From Mesostigma viride (Eukaryota > Streptophyta > Mesostigmatophyceae > Mesostigmatales > Mesostigmataceae), in contig RPFO01001847.1 of NCBI GenBank assembly GCA_009746045.1, positions 1 through 63,470 of the forward strand: 63,470 nt of DNA, read 5' to 3'. The translations under genes were made by a program, and so were the position numbers. Below the pieces are notes generated by a model. It searched no databases. It saw only the letters and a list, made by a program, of their open reading frames with translations, and had not been told where the DNA came from. This document shows, one piece after another, positions 18,208-28,571 of this stretch (positions are counted from its first letter, which is position 1; every line of letters starts with the position of its first letter).

Positions 18208-19889
18208 ATGACGACCTACTTGTGCGAGAACCTGGGGACCACCAAGGTGAAGCGCATCGTCGCCAACGAGGTGGCGGGGGACACGGAAGCCAGCGCCACC
18301 AACAAGGACCTCACGCTCACCGGCACCAACATCATTCTACAGCCCACCGTAGGGAACGTCCAGGTAGTGGGCACCCTCTCCGTGAACGACACGTCCGTGG
18401 ACCTCGGGAGCTTCACGTTCCAAAACAGCACCATCAGCGCCCCCGGGACGTTGACGATCGACGGGGAGACGAACGTGCGAGTGGGGGACGTCACGGTATC
18501 CGGCAGTACAATCAGCAGCGTCACGGGCCCGCTCTCCCTCACGGCCCCCGACAACGCCGTGCGGGTGGAGAACGTCACCTTCGCGGACGGCGCCGTGAAC
18601 ACCACCACGGGGGCGCTCACTCTGTCGTCCCAGACGGGCATCGTCCAAGTATGCGACGTCGCCGTTTTTGCGGACACGCTGACCAGCAACGCGGATTCGT
18701 TGCATCTAGGCGCGGCCGTGGACGTCCGCGTCGACAAAGACCTGTACTTGCACACGGGAGTTATCACCACGCCCGTCGACACCGACCTGCAGATCGCCCC
18801 AGGGAGCGGCGTGGTCCGGATCGTGGGCGAGCTGCAGGTGGACGGGGTGCTGAACAGCGTCGACACCATGACCACCAACCTGCAAGTGGACGACAAGACC
18901 ATCACTCTCGCGGACGGTGCCGTCGATAACGTGAAGGGCGACGGCGCCGGCCTCATCGTGGCCGGCAACGCCGCGTACGGCCCGCGAGCCCTCACATGGA
19001 ACATGGGGACGGCCGAGACCAACCAGGACAAGGGGGGGTACACCGGGTCGTATTGGCACCTCGAGGGCGGCCAGTTCATGATCTCTCGCACCATCGCGCA
19101 GGCTGATAGGAAGGCGCCGGGGACCGAGGTGCTGCTCTCCCAGCTCGTGAGCGGGGCGGACACCTACCGGTGGGAGTTCACCGGCGGGTCCGACGTCAGC
19201 AACGTCGGGGCCAGGTCTTTCGATCTGCTGAGCGGCATCACCTGGGACAACGGGATGTTGATCGTGAGCGGGACCGCGTCCGTCGACAACCTGACCCTCG
19301 CCGCGACGTACACCGTCGTCGTGAAGGTGATTCCCCAAACGGACATGTCGGCGGTGAGCGGGGAACAGGACATCATTTTCAGCGGGGACGTCGGCATCGT
19401 TCTGCTCAACAACGGGCACGTCGCGCTCAAACACAGCGGCGGGTCGGTATCGAGCACCGCGGTGGTCGGAGCGGACCCGCTCGTGGCGGCCCTGGTCATC
19501 GCTGGCACCTCGGCCAGCGTCTACGTCAACGGGGTGCAGGCGGTGTCGCCGCAGACCGTCACGCTGACGGGAAGCCAGACACTGTCGCTGCTCCACGGTG
19601 CCAGCGGGGGGCCGTCGGGTTCGACGACCTGCGAATCATCGACGGGGTGGCTGTCACGGATGCCAACACCTTGCTGTACGGGTGGCGGGAGATGTACGCG
19701 GAGCCCAAGACCGTCACGTACGGTTTCCGCATCGCCGACGACGAGAGCCTCGAGGTCGTGAAGGTGCGCGGCTCCAACTCCACCAGTCGCGTATTCCACG
19801 ACCCCGCGCCGTGTACCGTGACGGGGTCGAACGACATGGGCTCGATCGCGGACGCCGCCGCGGACGTCATCATGCGGACCCTGAACTGA
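18208..19889 (+). CDS. Fibre-like beta-repeat protein with C-terminal LamG/ConA-like domain (frameshifted)
   Basis: About 560 residues. From residue 20 to 230 the protein is a series of short beta repeats (V-x-V-x-D-V-T-x-S / G-x-L-T-L patterns) like phage-type fibre shafts. Around 19020-19160 comes GYTGSYWHLEGGQFMISRT, and after a G6 run near 19607 the frame shifts into GFDDLRIIDGVAVTDANTLL, the usual last strand of a ConA-like lectin domain. First of three consecutive fibre/adhesin genes on the + strand, likely surface fibres for host attachment. Confidence 0.65.
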
Positions 19890-19917
19890 AAATATCTACC
19901 CGTGATAGGATAAGGAA

Positions 19918-20754
19918 ATGGTCCAGCTCACCGGAACGGTGCGCACCTCCTCGGTGGTGATCCAGAGCGACGGAGGAGACATCGGGGACTTCGAGATAAG
20001 GACGCACGATGACGAGTTGTCCATGCGGTTCCGGAAGGCGGACGGCGCGACCCAGGACGCGATGATGTACAGGGAGGACGACCAGGGGCCCAAGGCGCCA
20101 TCCGTCAGCCCCTACTGGCTGATGAACGACGACATGCAGGTCGCGGGCGACCTCCTCGTCACCGGAAAGGTCGTGTTGGGGGCCGCCCCCTCCGGCGACA
20201 ACGATGCGGTCACCAAGGCGTACGCGGACCAGGTGGCCATCGCCCCGGCCAGTCTGAACGACGCCACGGATGTGGAGTACACGGGCACGCCCGCCGGCGG
20301 TCAGATCCTCGCGTGGAATGGCACCGTCTGGACGAACAAGACGCTAAAGACGGCCTACTGGACCGAGGTGTTCCATTACAACGGGAACATGTCGGGAACC
20401 CCTGTCTATATGGTTACGGGAGCGGGGATCCCGTTTGCGCCCTCTCTGCCCTACACCATCGACGTTGATACGCTGTGTGTGAGCGCCTTTAACCTCCCCA
20501 ACGCCGCCACGCACGCCTTCACGGTGCTGGTGAAAAAGTTTGACGGCACCACCCTGGCGACGCTCTCTACCGGCGACATGCCCCAGGTGGACGTGTTGGG
20601 GCCTCAGGGGTCGGCGAGGGGCGCCTGGGTTAAGAAGAGCGTGACCCCTTTCACAGTCAGTGCCGCCGATGTCATATATCTTCAATTGTCGGACTACACG
20701 GGCACGGGTATCGCCGTGTCCGCTCAGTTGTCCGTGGCGCGACTGGAGAACTAA
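19918..20754 (+). CDS. Fibre-like protein
   Basis: 278 residues. It contains GDNDAVTKAYADQVAI (about 94-109), a motif shared with phage tail-fibre proteins, after a beta-rich head (SVVIQSDGGDIGDFEIRTHD) that resembles the shaft of the previous gene. The C-terminal 150 residues look like a compact beta sandwich. ATG 19918 follows an AT-rich gap of 29 bases after the preceding stop. AATAAA (20775-20780) follows the stop. Confidence 0.65.
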   Translation: MVQLTGTVRTSSVVIQSDGGDIGDFEIRTHDDELSMRFRKADGATQDAMMYREDDQGPKAPSVSPYWLMNDDMQVAGDLLVTGKVVLGAAPSGDNDAVTKAYADQVAIAPASLNDATDVEYTGTPAGGQILAWNGTVWTNKTLKTAYWTEVFHYNGNMSGTPVYMVTGAGIPFAPSLPYTIDVDTLCVSAFNLPNAATHAFTVLVKKFDGTTLATLSTGDMPQVDVLGPQGSARGAWVKKSVTPFTVSAADVIYLQLSDYTGTGIAVSAQLSVARLEN

Positions 20755-20774
20755 TAATATCCGTTGTATTAATG

Positions 20775-20780
20775 AATAAA
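20775..20780 (+). terminator. AATAAA polyadenylation-like signal
   Basis: AATAAA 21 bases after the stop at 20754 and only a few bases before the next ATG (20788), so neighbouring transcription units nearly touch. Confidence 0.35.
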
Positions 20781-20787
20781 CATCGAG

Positions 20788-23700
20788 ATGCACCACACGT
20801 CCGTGTTGAAAGTCTGCTCTATCCACGTGACGGGATCGGCACCCGCCGCGTGGATCATTACTCAGGACAACGGAGTGCTAGTCGTTCGTAAAATGCCGAT
20901 GGACGCTGACTTGTTGAGTATATCCCAGGACGGGATGGTGCTTGACGGCGACGTCAAGCTCTCATCCGACCTGTTCGTAAACAGCGTGCACTTACCCGCC
21001 GACGCGGATTACGCCAACGCGGCCACCGGGAGTCTCGTCCCCAAATCGTACATGCCCTCTCGCCAGCACGCCTTCACGCAGGGCCTCGACCACGCGTTGG
21101 TGACGGACACCGAGAAAGATGCCAACTATTACAACAACACCCAACCGGACGCGTTGTGGTATTACGCAACTTCCAAGTGGGGGCCGTACACTATATCGCA
21201 AACGGAGTACGCGCGTCGGAGTCGAGTGTTCACCGCTGTCGTCCCGTGGGCCGAGACCCAGACGCCCGCCTTTCGGTACGCCTCCTTCGGTTCCCCGCCC
21301 TCCGGCCAATCCGTCGCGGTCATCAACGCGTTTCCCCACGCCCAAAGCGCGTTGATCGACGGCTTGACCCTCTTCCTCCGCGGTCTGCAGATCGGCAGCG
21401 GCGGGGGCGGCAACCTGATCAGCGTCAAGGTGCGCGTGCACGACACCGCGGTCGGGACGGGCCTATACGATGACGAGGTGGTCCGCGAGGCGGACATGGC
21501 ATCCGACGAGGCCGTGAGCGTCAACGGATCCTTCGCCGACGGGCGGTGGAGCTGGAAGAAGTCCCTGGCATGGGCCGGCGTTGGCAGGATTACCATGAAC
21601 GCCGGATCGGCCTACCGCGTATCCCTCAGGATCACGCTCTCCTCCCCGGTCGCGCAGGCGGACACGAACACCTACGCCACCGTGCATCTCAGGAACCTGA
21701 GCGCCACCTTCGGCGCGGAGACGTTCTCCGGATCCGTGCCCGCTCCGACGGCCACCGCGACCACGATCACCGTTACCCACTCCCTCGCCATGTCGGGGGG
21801 AACAACTGGGCGGTCCTGTGTCGCGTGTACAGCGCCTCCAAGGCCTCCGCCACCGCCGCCGAGATCTACACCAGGTCGGGCGTGGCCGCGTCCCAGTTGG
21901 TGGCATCCGCGGCGGTCAACCGCGACAGTGACGGGACCGTGAGTTCCACCCCCCTGGTGATCTCGGGGCTGACCCCCTCCGCCACCTACCACGTCTACGT
22001 CGTCGCCAAGGGATCCTCGGGCGCGTACAGTCAAGCGTACGAACACGTCGTGGTCATGTCCACCCCTCCCTTGCTCACCCTGACGGCCGCCGCGTCGTAC
22101 CTGGCCAGCAGCCCCGCCGTGACGGCCACCTTCTCCAAGACCGTCACCGGGTTCGCGATCGGCGACGTCTCCGTGACCAACGGGACCGTCGACACCGTGA
22201 CCGGCAGCGGCACGACCTACACCATCGCGCTCAAGGATATTACCCCCTACTCTCCTACCACCGTGAGCGTGGGCGCCGGCGCCGCCGTGGACTCGCTCGG
22301 GGACGGCAACACCGCGGCGAACCCCGTGACCTTCACGTACGCCCCCCCGCCCGCGGTGACCCTCTCCACTACGAGCCTGACTCCCCGGACGCCCAACCCC
22401 GTCGCCAGGCCCGTGACGGCCACCTTCACCCGCCCGGTCACCGGATTCGTGGTGGGCGACGTCGCCGTGACCAACGCGAGCGTCTCCGACTTCGTCGCCG
22501 TCGACGCCGCCACCTACACGTTCAACGTCACCCCCACCATGGCCGACAACGCGACGACCGTGAACGTGGGCGCCGACGTCGCGACGGACACCTTGACGGG
22601 GTTCGGCAACACGGCGGCCGCGACCCTCAGCTTCACCTACTCGTACGACCCCTCCTTAGACACCGCTTTGTACGCGTGGTACGACCCGTCGGACGGCACC
22701 ACCCTTTTCAGCAACACGGGGGGCACCGCCGTCCAGAGCACCGCGGGAGGGAACGTGCTGCGGATGAACGACAAGAAGAACCTGGCCTCGGGGTATCACG
22801 TGTCCCAGTCCAATTCCGCGAAGACGCCCACACTGGACACCACCGAGCTCAACGGGAAGACGTCCCTCCGCTTCATCAACAGTCGCTCCGGACTTCTGAC
22901 CTCGTCCTCCTCTACATTCTGGGGATCTATCGGGACCAAGTCGTCCGTGGTGATAGTCGCCAAACAGCTGATAACTGCTACGTACCCCGACACCAACAAC
23001 CCCGGAACCACGGACTATATCAGAGGATTCATGTTTGGAAGCACGACGTCGGTGAGAGCGAATCGGTTAAGTTACCATACCACAGGGCCAGGTAACGTCG
23101 TAGCCGTGACACAGGGTCCTGGGACAACCCAGGTATATGTCTCGATGGCCGTAAGACATCATTTTTTCGACAACTCGCAGCACGTCCTCGCGCTTTCGGT
23201 GGACACGGTATCGAACACTTGCACAACCAGATTCGACGGGCGTACCGCAGACGCGGCTGGCGGGTCAGATCCCGAAACCTTCACAGGCAATCTCGCCGTC
23301 GGTGGCGATTCGAATAACGCAGTCCGCGCCTTCGACGGGTGGATTGGCGAGATCCTCATCTACAACACCGCGAAGACCTCCGCCGAGTTGGAGCTGATCC
23401 GCGGGTACCTCGTGAACAAGTGGGGGACTCCGCAGACGATTCTTCTCACCGTCGGCCTGACCACTTCCACCGCGACCCCGACGACCAGCCCCGTCTCCGT
23501 GACCGCCACCTTCTCCGAATCCGTCGCGGACTTCGCGTCCGGGGACGTCGCGGTGACCAACGGGTCCGTCACGGCTTTCTCGGGCAGCGGCACCACGTAC
23601 ACGATCACGGTCACGCCCACCACCCCCTTCACGCCCACGACCGTAGATGTGGCTGCCAACGCGGCCCAGACGGCGTCCGGGAAGCTCAACATCGTCGCGA

Positions 23701-25355
23701 ACCAGTTGACGTTCACCTACACGCCGCCGCGGCCCACCGTCACACTGACCACGGCCAGCTCGACGCCGACCGGCAACCCGGTCCAGGTGACCGCCACGTT
23801 CAGCGCCGCCGTCACCGGGTTCGAGTTGGGCGACATCGCCCTCACCAACGCGACGGCCTCTAATCTGGCCGGCCCGTTCCTGAGCAACAATTACACGTTC
23901 GACGTGACCGCGCTGACCGCCTACCAAGCCACGACGGTGGCCGTGGGCGCGAACGCCGCCTACGACACCGCGCTCGGAGCCGCGGTAGGCAACACGGCAT
24001 CCTCCACCCTGTCCTTCACGTACTCCCCTCCGACGGTGACTCTCGCGACGACCGCGGGCTCGACGCCCACCACCAGCCCCGTGGACGTGACGGCCACGTT
24101 CAGCACGTCGGTCACGGGGTTCGCGTTGGGCGACATCACCGTGACCAACGGGACCGCCGCCAACCTGACCGGCAGCGGGGCGTCGTACGCCTTCCAGGTG
24201 ACGCCCACGACCGCCTACTCCTCCACGTCCGTCAGCGTGGGCGCCGGCACCGTGGACGCTTCAGGGAACGCCAACGTGGCTTCCAACACGCTGTCATTCA
24301 CGTATGCCCCTCAGCCCACCGTCACGCTGTCAACGTCCGCGGGGTCCACTTCCGCCTGGAGTTTCATATCCGCGACGGCGACTTTCAGTCGAGCGGTGAC
24401 CGGTTTCGCGTTGGGCGACATCACGGTGACAAACGGGACCGCCTCCAATTTGGTCGGCAGCGGGGCGTCGTACACGTTCAACGTGACGGCGACGACGGCC
24501 AATTCCGCCACGTCCTTCAGCGTCGGCGCAGGGGCCGTGACAGACGCGGTGTTCGGGACCGGCAACTCGGCTTCGAACTCGCTTTCGTTCACCTATACGC
24601 CATACAACCCCGCCACCGACTCGTCCCTGTACGCGTGGTACGATCCCACGGACTCGTCGACGCTGTACAGCGACACCAATTTTACCACGCTCGCCACGAC
24701 TTCAGTAAGGGGCATGAAAGACAAGAAGGGGACCCAGCACTTACTGTGCTTCACCGCCAATGCGCCGACCATCGACAACACTAGCTTAAACTCTAAGCGG
24801 TCTCTTCAATTCAGTTACAGTTTGCGTAACGGGCTCCAGAGCGACGGGTTTTTTTGGGGTCGTCCGCAAAACACCTTGATCGTCGTCGCAAAATCAAACA
24901 CCCCGAGTGTTTACCCTCGACTATCAGGTAGTAGCTTGAAAGGCCTCGTTGTCGGTGCTCAAAGTAATTACGGACTGGGCATATGCAACAACTGCGACGA
25001 TTACAAGTTTTATGCGCTTTTGGGTACCGACGGAGCCACTCAACCGATCTGCACGAATGCAGAGTTTTACGACGGCCGGGCGCACGTGCTGGCGCTGTCG
25101 TGCGACCTAGGAAGCACGCCAAAAACGTCCATCACCAGATTTGATGGTAGAGATGGTGGGGCGTACACCGGTACGGCGGTACAGAATCCCGGAAGGATCT
25201 GCGTGGGCGCAGATATAGATTGGAGCACTCGTAACTGGGACGGATGGACCGGCGAGATCCTGATCTACAGCACCGCCAAGACCGCGGCCGAGCTCGAACA
25301 GATCCGCATCTACCTCTCGGAAAAGTGGGGCACTCCCGCCACACCCCCCGCGTAA
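20788..25355 (+). CDS. Giant modular adhesin: beta head, fn3-like, six Ig-like and two LamG-like domains (one frameshift)
   Basis: About 1,520 residues once a frameshift in a G6 run near 21797 is bridged. Order: beta head (20788-21780), an fn3-like unit (about 21800-22060), two Ig-like units (22070-22640), a LamG/ConA-like domain (LYAWYDPSDGTTLFSNTGG to WIGEILIYNTAKTSAELELI, about 22660-23430), four more Ig-like units (23440-24600) and a second LamG-like domain (24630-25350). The Ig-like units repeat VTATFSxxVTGFxxGDxxVTN, as in bacterial-type Big_12 domains. A surface adhesin is the natural reading. The repeats are diverged in protein and DNA, so they are not a recent duplication. Confidence 0.75.
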
Positions 25356-25395
25356 TCCATAAATACCGAGACGCCCTCCGCCCCCCATCCACGAC

Positions 25396-26379
25396 ATGGC
25401 CACAGCCACGCCCGAGACGCGCGCGGACGGCGCGGACACCCCCGCCCCCGAAACGAGTGGCGCAGCGGACGCCGCGGAGGCGCCCAAGCCCCCCAGGAGC
25501 GCGCTGCAGTCGTACCTCGCCCCGGTGCGCGCCGACGGGCCGAGCGGGGCTGACATCTTCGCGGGCAAGATCCGCGTCACGCCCGACGGCCTCGCGTCGG
25601 TCATCGACCTCGTGAGGGTGATTTGCTTCATGGACGAGAATGGGACGTTCGCCAGTGACTCCAAGAACAGTGCGCTGAGATACTGGGCGAGGCTTGAGAA
25701 GGAGCATTCGGAACTCCGGACAAATTGTCCGGAGTTCACTTTTCCCGGTAAGGGGCAGCGGGCAACCCCTGTGGCGACCAGGAATGTGCTTGTCCAGATC
25801 GTAATGGTGCTCCCTGGGCGCCGCGCCGACGCCTTCCGCCAGCATATGGCCGACTTCATCGAGCGCTACTTGGACGGAGACAGGTCCCTGGCGGACGAGA
25901 TATACGCCCGCGCCGACGCCCGGGACGCCAACCTGGATAGGGAACCCCGGATCCAATCGTGCGAGTCGACCAAGGCCGCCATGAAAAGCCTCCACGACAA
26001 CAAGAAGGACGCCAAGAGGAGCGACTACGCCGCGGTGAACAACCTCGCCAACGAGCTAGTGACTGGTTACGCCTGCACCGCGGACTACCGCAAGTCGCAG
26101 GGGCTGACCAAGCCCAGCCAGCTCACCCGCGACACCTTCACCGACAAGATGAACCACCTGACCAGCTTCTTCAACATCCAGCAAGCCGAGAACGTGAAGG
26201 CCGGCCGCGACCCGGTAGCCAGCGCCGTGCAGATCCGCAACTCCATCGCCCCGGGTCTCAGGCAGATGGGGTACTACGACAGCATCGCCGGGAAGAGAGA
26301 CCAGGCCGTCGTGAACGAGAACAAGCGCCTCATGGAACAGCACCGGGAGGCGCAGGCCAAGAGGATCAAGAGTGCATGA
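25396..26379 (+). CDS. KilA-N/Bro-like putative DNA-binding regulator (paralogue A2)
   Basis: 327 residues. After a Pro/Ala-rich head it has GADIFAGKIRVTPDGLASVI, YWARLEKEHSELRTNC, FTFPGKGQRATPV and FIERYLDGDRSLADEI, colinear with the 1230-2078 protein. The tail is helical and charged. Its codons for LRTNCPE carry a longer palindrome (25711-25737) than A1. Base composition dips around 25620-25760 compared with flanks. It lies directly upstream of, and convergent with, the KilA-N gene at 26444-27460; AATAAA at 26409 follows the stop. Confidence 0.7.
   Translation: MATATPETRADGADTPAPETSGAADAAEAPKPPRSALQSYLAPVRADGPSGADIFAGKIRVTPDGLASVIDLVRVICFMDENGTFASDSKNSALRYWARLEKEHSELRTNCPEFTFPGKGQRATPVATRNVLVQIVMVLPGRRADAFRQHMADFIERYLDGDRSLADEIYARADARDANLDREPRIQSCESTKAAMKSLHDNKKDAKRSDYAAVNNLANELVTGYACTADYRKSQGLTKPSQLTRDTFTDKMNHLTSFFNIQQAENVKAGRDPVASAVQIRNSIAPGLRQMGYYDSIAGKRDQAVVNENKRLMEQHREAQAKRIKSA
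25711..25737. repeat. Intragenic 27-nt palindrome in regulator A2
   Basis: GAACTCCGGACAA (25711-25723), one central A, then its exact reverse complement TTGTCCGGAGTTC (25725-25737). Same codon positions as the palindrome in paralogue A1 but with unrelated arm sequence apart from the ACA...TGT core. Confidence 0.9.
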
Positions 26380-26408
26380 ATAGTATAGTGGGCGCGCTTA
26401 ACGATGAG

Positions 26409-26414
26409 AATAAA
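26409..26414 (+). terminator. AATAAA polyadenylation-like signal after regulator A2
   Basis: AATAAA 30 bases past the stop at 26379, in the short AT-rich gap between two convergent genes. Confidence 0.35.
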
Positions 26415-26443
26415 TAATCTTTGTTCGCTGTATAATCAGATTC

Positions 26444-27460
26444 TCAGCACTTGATCCGCTTCGCCCCGCCCCGTTCGAATCTGGCCTGGTTCAGGGGGCG
26501 GGTCAGGAGCAGGTCGTCTTTCATGTCCTGTCTGTTCCTCTTGAGGACCGCCGCGTCCGTGGCGCCCTCCATCGGCCTCACGAAGGGCGCCATGTCCCTC
26601 CGGACGGCCAGCGCCACCTCGTGCAGGTCGTCGCCCTCGCCCGCGCGGGCCATCACCTTCTTCATGAAGAACCACGCGTTCGAGAGCTGCTCGTCGTCCA
26701 TCGCGTCACGTGCGCTGCCGTGCTTGAGCCCGTTCAGCTCCCGCACCTGGCCCGCGTCCTTCCCGGTGGCCGCCTGGCAAGCTTTGTCCCCCAGGAAGGC
26801 CATCATCGGGCCCACGCGCTCCTTCGGCAGCCGCCGGCACACGAAGTCGCTCAGTCTGTGCTGCGTGTCCTTGGCCATCACGCGGATGGACGGGGGCGCC
26901 GCGCGGACCGGCTCGACGTACTCCGGCCTCCTGCGCTCCTTCGTGACGATGGCGACCGTCGTCTCGGTCCCGTGGACCGCGTCGTGGGCGTCGCGGATGA
27001 CCGCCATCATCGTGATGTCGCCCGCCATGATGCGATTCACCCAGCTGGTTGCCATGACCGCAAAGTCTGGAGAAATCCACATTCCGAGGGAGTTGACAGC
27101 CTCTGGATGAATCCAAGTGCCGCGGTTCTCATTGACACCTGTCTTCACTATGTCGAAAACCGGTGGCGCTGTGTTGTCGGGGTCAACACTGAAACGTGTT
27201 GACCTCTCCAGAGCCGCGAGGTAGGCTTTTGAGCTGTCAAGTCGGAACCAGCTTTCAAAACGCTTCTGTCCATTCGACGATGCCGCTGTCAGATCCTGTC
27301 CGTGGATCATGCGATCGGATTTGCGAACCTTGATTTCCATGTTGGAATCTACCTGGAAGAGTGCAGTGGGCTTTAATTTGAATATCCAAAAGTTGTCATT
27401 TTCCGATACTAAGTTGAATAAGACATGTGTGAAAGGGGTCGAGACAGTGTTAAGAGCCAT
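26444..27460 (-). CDS. KilA-N domain protein
   Basis: 338 residues from ATG 27460. Residues about 60-160 contain RFESWFRLDSSKAYLAALER, NENRGTWIHPEAVNSLGMWI and SPDFAVMATSWVNRIMAGD: the GTWxHPxxxxxxxxWxSPxFA pattern is the hallmark of the KilA-N DNA-binding domain. The C-terminal half (helical, RRLPKERVGPMMAFLGD, then a basic end AKRIKC) is shared in style with the A1/A2 proteins. It carries a 9-bp inverted repeat (GGTCAACAC at 27181-27189, GTGTTGACC at 27196-27204) in its coding region. A DNA-binding regulator is likely; targets unknown. Confidence 0.8.
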   Translation of the reverse strand: MALNTVSTPFTHVLFNLVSENDNFWIFKLKPTALFQVDSNMEIKVRKSDRMIHGQDLTAASSNGQKRFESWFRLDSSKAYLAALERSTRFSVDPDNTAPPVFDIVKTGVNENRGTWIHPEAVNSLGMWISPDFAVMATSWVNRIMAGDITMMAVIRDAHDAVHGTETTVAIVTKERRRPEYVEPVRAAPPSIRVMAKDTQHRLSDFVCRRLPKERVGPMMAFLGDKACQAATGKDAGQVRELNGLKHGSARDAMDDEQLSNAWFFMKKVMARAGEGDDLHEVALAVRRDMAPFVRPMEGATDAAVLKRNRQDMKDDLLLTRPLNQARFERGGAKRIKC

Positions 27461-27609
27461 TGTCGGTTGGTATTATGCGACATAAAAAAGTTGTTGTTTT
27501 AAGCGCATTGACTCCGCGTTCATCGACTGGGCCTGTTTTTGTGGTTGACACGACCTCACCAGCATAGCCCTCAGATGTGAGGGCTACCCGCTATTCTAAC
27601 CCCCCATAC

Positions 27610-27681
27610 GTTCTGGTAGCTCAACCGGTAGAGCGCTGGCCTTATGAGCCAGAGGTTGCGGGTCCGAATCCCGTCCAGAAC
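27610..27681 (+). tRNA. tRNA-Ile (anticodon UAU)
   Basis: 72 bases fold into a full cloverleaf: acceptor GTTCTGG/CCAGAAC, D stem GCTC/GAGC, anticodon stem CTGGC/GCCAG with loop CTTATGA (anticodon TAT), five-base variable loop, and T arm GCGGG-TCCGAAT-CCCGT. No intron. UAU reads AUA, a codon rare in this GC-rich genome, so it may supplement the host pool for AUA in AT-richer genes. An ORF on the minus strand over it is a shadow. Confidence 0.92.
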
Positions 27682-27851
27682 ACTCGCCGCCCGAACGTGA
27701 CGCCAACCAACGATTCACCCATCTGCAGATATTGAGGACCGCAAGGGCGGATAAATTGCTCGCGAATCCTCGTGCGAAGAGGTCCGCGTACGGATCCTCG
27801 CTCATGGCCACAATCGATTGTATTACATTTTATGTTCTATCAGGACGGTAA

Positions 27852-28567
27852 ATGAGGTGCAGCGCGCTCACGAAACGCGGGGTGCGGTGCTCGAACGCGA
27901 CCAAGGGGCGGGTCAGGAAGTGTAAGGTGCATTCGTGTAAGAGCCGTCGAGTGCCGCCGAGGGCGCACAGGATGCGCGCCGACGATGTCGCCGATGCGGA
28001 CTCTTTGGACGAGTTCATGGATGAAATCAACGCACAAGTAGTGATGCCCACAGATCTTGACGAGGTTCTCGTTCCAGAATCGGACGCGTCCGACGTGATA
28101 TGGTACGAATATGCCAAGTTGGGGGACAGACCGAGCTTGGAGGACCTAGAGTGGTTCAGAAGCCAACCGTTCACCCAAAATACCTTCGCGGAATTGAAGA
28201 GGCGCATCGTCGCGCGGGAAAGCGCCCAAAGAGCGCGGCTCCACCGCCTCCCGCCCCCAAGGTGGAAAGAAAGACGCTACCAAACATCGAGCAGTACGTG
28301 ACGGTACAGCTCCCTTGGGGGGCACCACCCCCGGTTGATAGGCAACCGGAAAGAGAGAGGTCGATGATGATCATGCAAGACATGATGAGGGCATTGCCTG
28401 ATCCGCCGCCGTACATCGACGACCGTGCGCGCGAGGAGGACGCGGCTGCCTGGGCGCAGATCGAGGCCGCCAGGAATGCACCGCGGGCTTTGCCTCGGAC
28501 CCAGGCGAGGGGGCGTGGAAAGGCGTCCGGCACGGGGTTCTTCGGGCGCATGTTCGGTCGCGGATAG
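27852..28567 (+). CDS. Zinc-head protein 2, frameshifted
   Basis: ATG 27852. Head MRCSALTKRGVRCSNATKGR then CKVHSC, followed by AHRMRADDV, the same order as in the 55116-55520 and 59298-59867 proteins. An acidic middle (VLVPESDASDVIWYEYAKLG) and EWFRSQPFTQNTFAELKRRI follow. Around 28215 the first frame becomes implausible and the next frame continues to 28567 with Pro-rich and helical sequence ending in GFFGRMFGRG. Probably one gene with one indel. Role unknown; the head should bind one zinc. Confidence 0.6.
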
Positions 28568-28571
28568 TCGC

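Noticed and set aside
27596-27811. 71-residue minus-strand ORF
   Set aside because: Its second half is the antisense of the tRNA; the first half is too short to support.
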